The notes below the pieces were generated by a model. The model did no database searches. It was not told where the DNA came from and saw only the letters and a list, made by a program, of their open reading frames with translations. The position numbers were made by a program, and so were the translations under genes. 64,000 nucleotides of DNA. Origin: Siphonodentalium dalli. Lineage: Eukaryota > Mollusca > Scaphopoda > Gadilida > Siphonodentaliidae. Where the stretch lies: positions 261,362,077 to 261,426,076 of the forward strand of contig CP136061.1 of assembly GCA_032622095.1 (NCBI GenBank), given 5' to 3'. Positions 62,991 to 64,000 of the stretch are shown here, piece by piece (the stretch's first letter is position 1; the number at the start of each line of letters is the position of its first letter).

Positions 62991-64000
62991 GTTATTAAAC
63001 CAGCCCTGTCTGAATTGTTATACCCCCTTTTTTTTTAAAAGGGGGGTATACTGTTTTGCACCTGTCCGTCCGTCCGTGCATGCGTCATACCGTCCGTGCG
63101 TCGAGCCGTGCGTCAGACCGTGCGTCAGACCGTCCGTACATCCGTCCGATGTCTGTTCATGTCATAACTTGAACAGTAGTGCTCAGATCTCAATAAAATT
63201 GCGTATGGATGTTCACTACTATGAGGACATTAAATAGAGGATTCCATCGTTTTGTTCAGATTTTTTGGTCCGTCTGGTGTCTGTTCATGTCGTAACTTCA
63301 ACAGTTGTGCTGGGATCTCAATTAAATTAGGTATGGATGTTCACTACTATGAGGACAATAAATAGAGGGTTTGTTCAGATTTTCCATTCTAGAGTTATTC
63401 ATCTTTGTTTATCTGGAAATGTTGGCTTTTTGGTCCGTCTGGTGTCTGTTCATGTCGTAACTTCAACAGTTGTGCTGGGATCTCAATTAAATTTGGTATG
63501 GATGTTCACTACTATGAGGACATTAAATAGAGGGTTCCATCGTTTTGTTCAGATTTTCCATTCTAGAGTTGTTCATCTTTGTTTATCTGGAAATGTTGGC
63601 TTTTTGGTCCGTCTGGTGTCTGTTCATGTCGTAACTTCAACAGTAGTGCTCGGATCTCAATGAAATTTGATATGGATGTTCACTACTATGAGGACATTAA
63701 ATAGAGGGTTCCATCGTTTTGTTCCGATTTTACATTCTAGAGTTATTCATCTTTGTTTATCTGGAAATGTTGGCTTTTTGGTCCGTCTGGTGTCTGTTCA
63801 TGTCGTAACTTCAACAGTTGTGCTGGGATCTCAATGAAATTTGGTATGGATGTTCACTACTATGAGGACATTAAATAGAGGATTCCATCGTTTTGTTAAG
63901 ATTTTTTGGTCCGTCTGGTGTCTGTTCATGTCGTAACTTCAACAGTTGTGCTGGGATCTCAATGAAATTAGGTATGGATGTTCACTACTATGAGGACAAT
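62990..64000 (+). repeat. mollusc-type repeat expanding into a 174-bp tandem array
   Basis: Starts ataccccc...ggggggtatactg, then ccgtccgtccgtgc words. From 63267 the unit ggtccgtctggtgtctgttcatgtcgtaacttcaacag...gtttatctggaaatgttggctttttg recurs at 63432, 63606, 63780 and 63908 (165, 174, 174 and 128 bp apart) and runs off the window. Confidence 0.88.

Noticed and set aside
62725-63663. ORFs with VRPSVRP or repeated LVRLVSVHVVTS segments
   Set aside because: These come from CCGTCCG-rich and 174-bp tandem repeats and do not match any domain.

Overview
The window looks like nuclear DNA of a metazoan, most likely a bivalve or another mollusc. It is AT-rich and its genes are split into short exons with GT-AG introns. 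Most of the sequence is non-autonomous transposons, foldback elements and minisatellites. Several diffuse repeats carry the CCGTCCGTCCG / 'gataactttag' sequence type that I associate with mollusc genomes. The organism assignment is inference. No bacterial, viral, rRNA or CRISPR features were found.

Two genes are readable and lie head to head around 18.0-18.2 kb. On the + strand, eleven exons (18216-62690) encode CTU1, the cytosolic tRNA 2-thiolation enzyme. Every splice phase agrees, the first intron is about 26 kb, and the C-terminal exon(s) lie beyond the window. On the - strand (16686 down to 11888), four short exons and one long terminal exon form one open frame. It begins with the start of the TAF12 histone fold and ends in an SGNH/GDSL hydrolase-like domain, so it is either a gene chimera or alternative splicing onto an exonised mobile-element domain. 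The roughly 200 bp between the two genes should be a bidirectional promoter.

0-11 kb: a candidate exon of an unknown gene at the left edge, then foldback elements, a long-arm inverted-repeat element (5.2-5.9 kb) and a decayed inverted copy of the hydrolase exon (8.6 kb). 11.8-18 kb: the TAF12/SGNH gene. 18.2-44.4 kb: CTU1 intron 1. It holds 374-bp direct repeats flanking about 3.5 kb dotted with a 14-bp motif, palindromic TTAAGC arrays, TTAA-target MITEs, hAT-like MITEs with 8-bp target duplications, and minisatellites of 31, 43 and 68 bp. 44.4-62.7 kb: CTU1 exons 2-11, with a Penelope-like element fragment, a LINE fragment and many MITEs between them. 62.7-64 kb: a 174-bp tandem array.

Two patterns stand out. 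First, at least four CTU1 exons (and the candidate exon at the left edge) have tandem duplications that begin at or include the 5' splice site. Second, three minisatellites can be traced to single-copy segments of dispersed elements elsewhere in the window, so repeat arrays appear to be arising from transposon pieces. Coordinates of exons were set by eye from splice consensus and reading frame. Coordinates of diffuse repeats are approximate.
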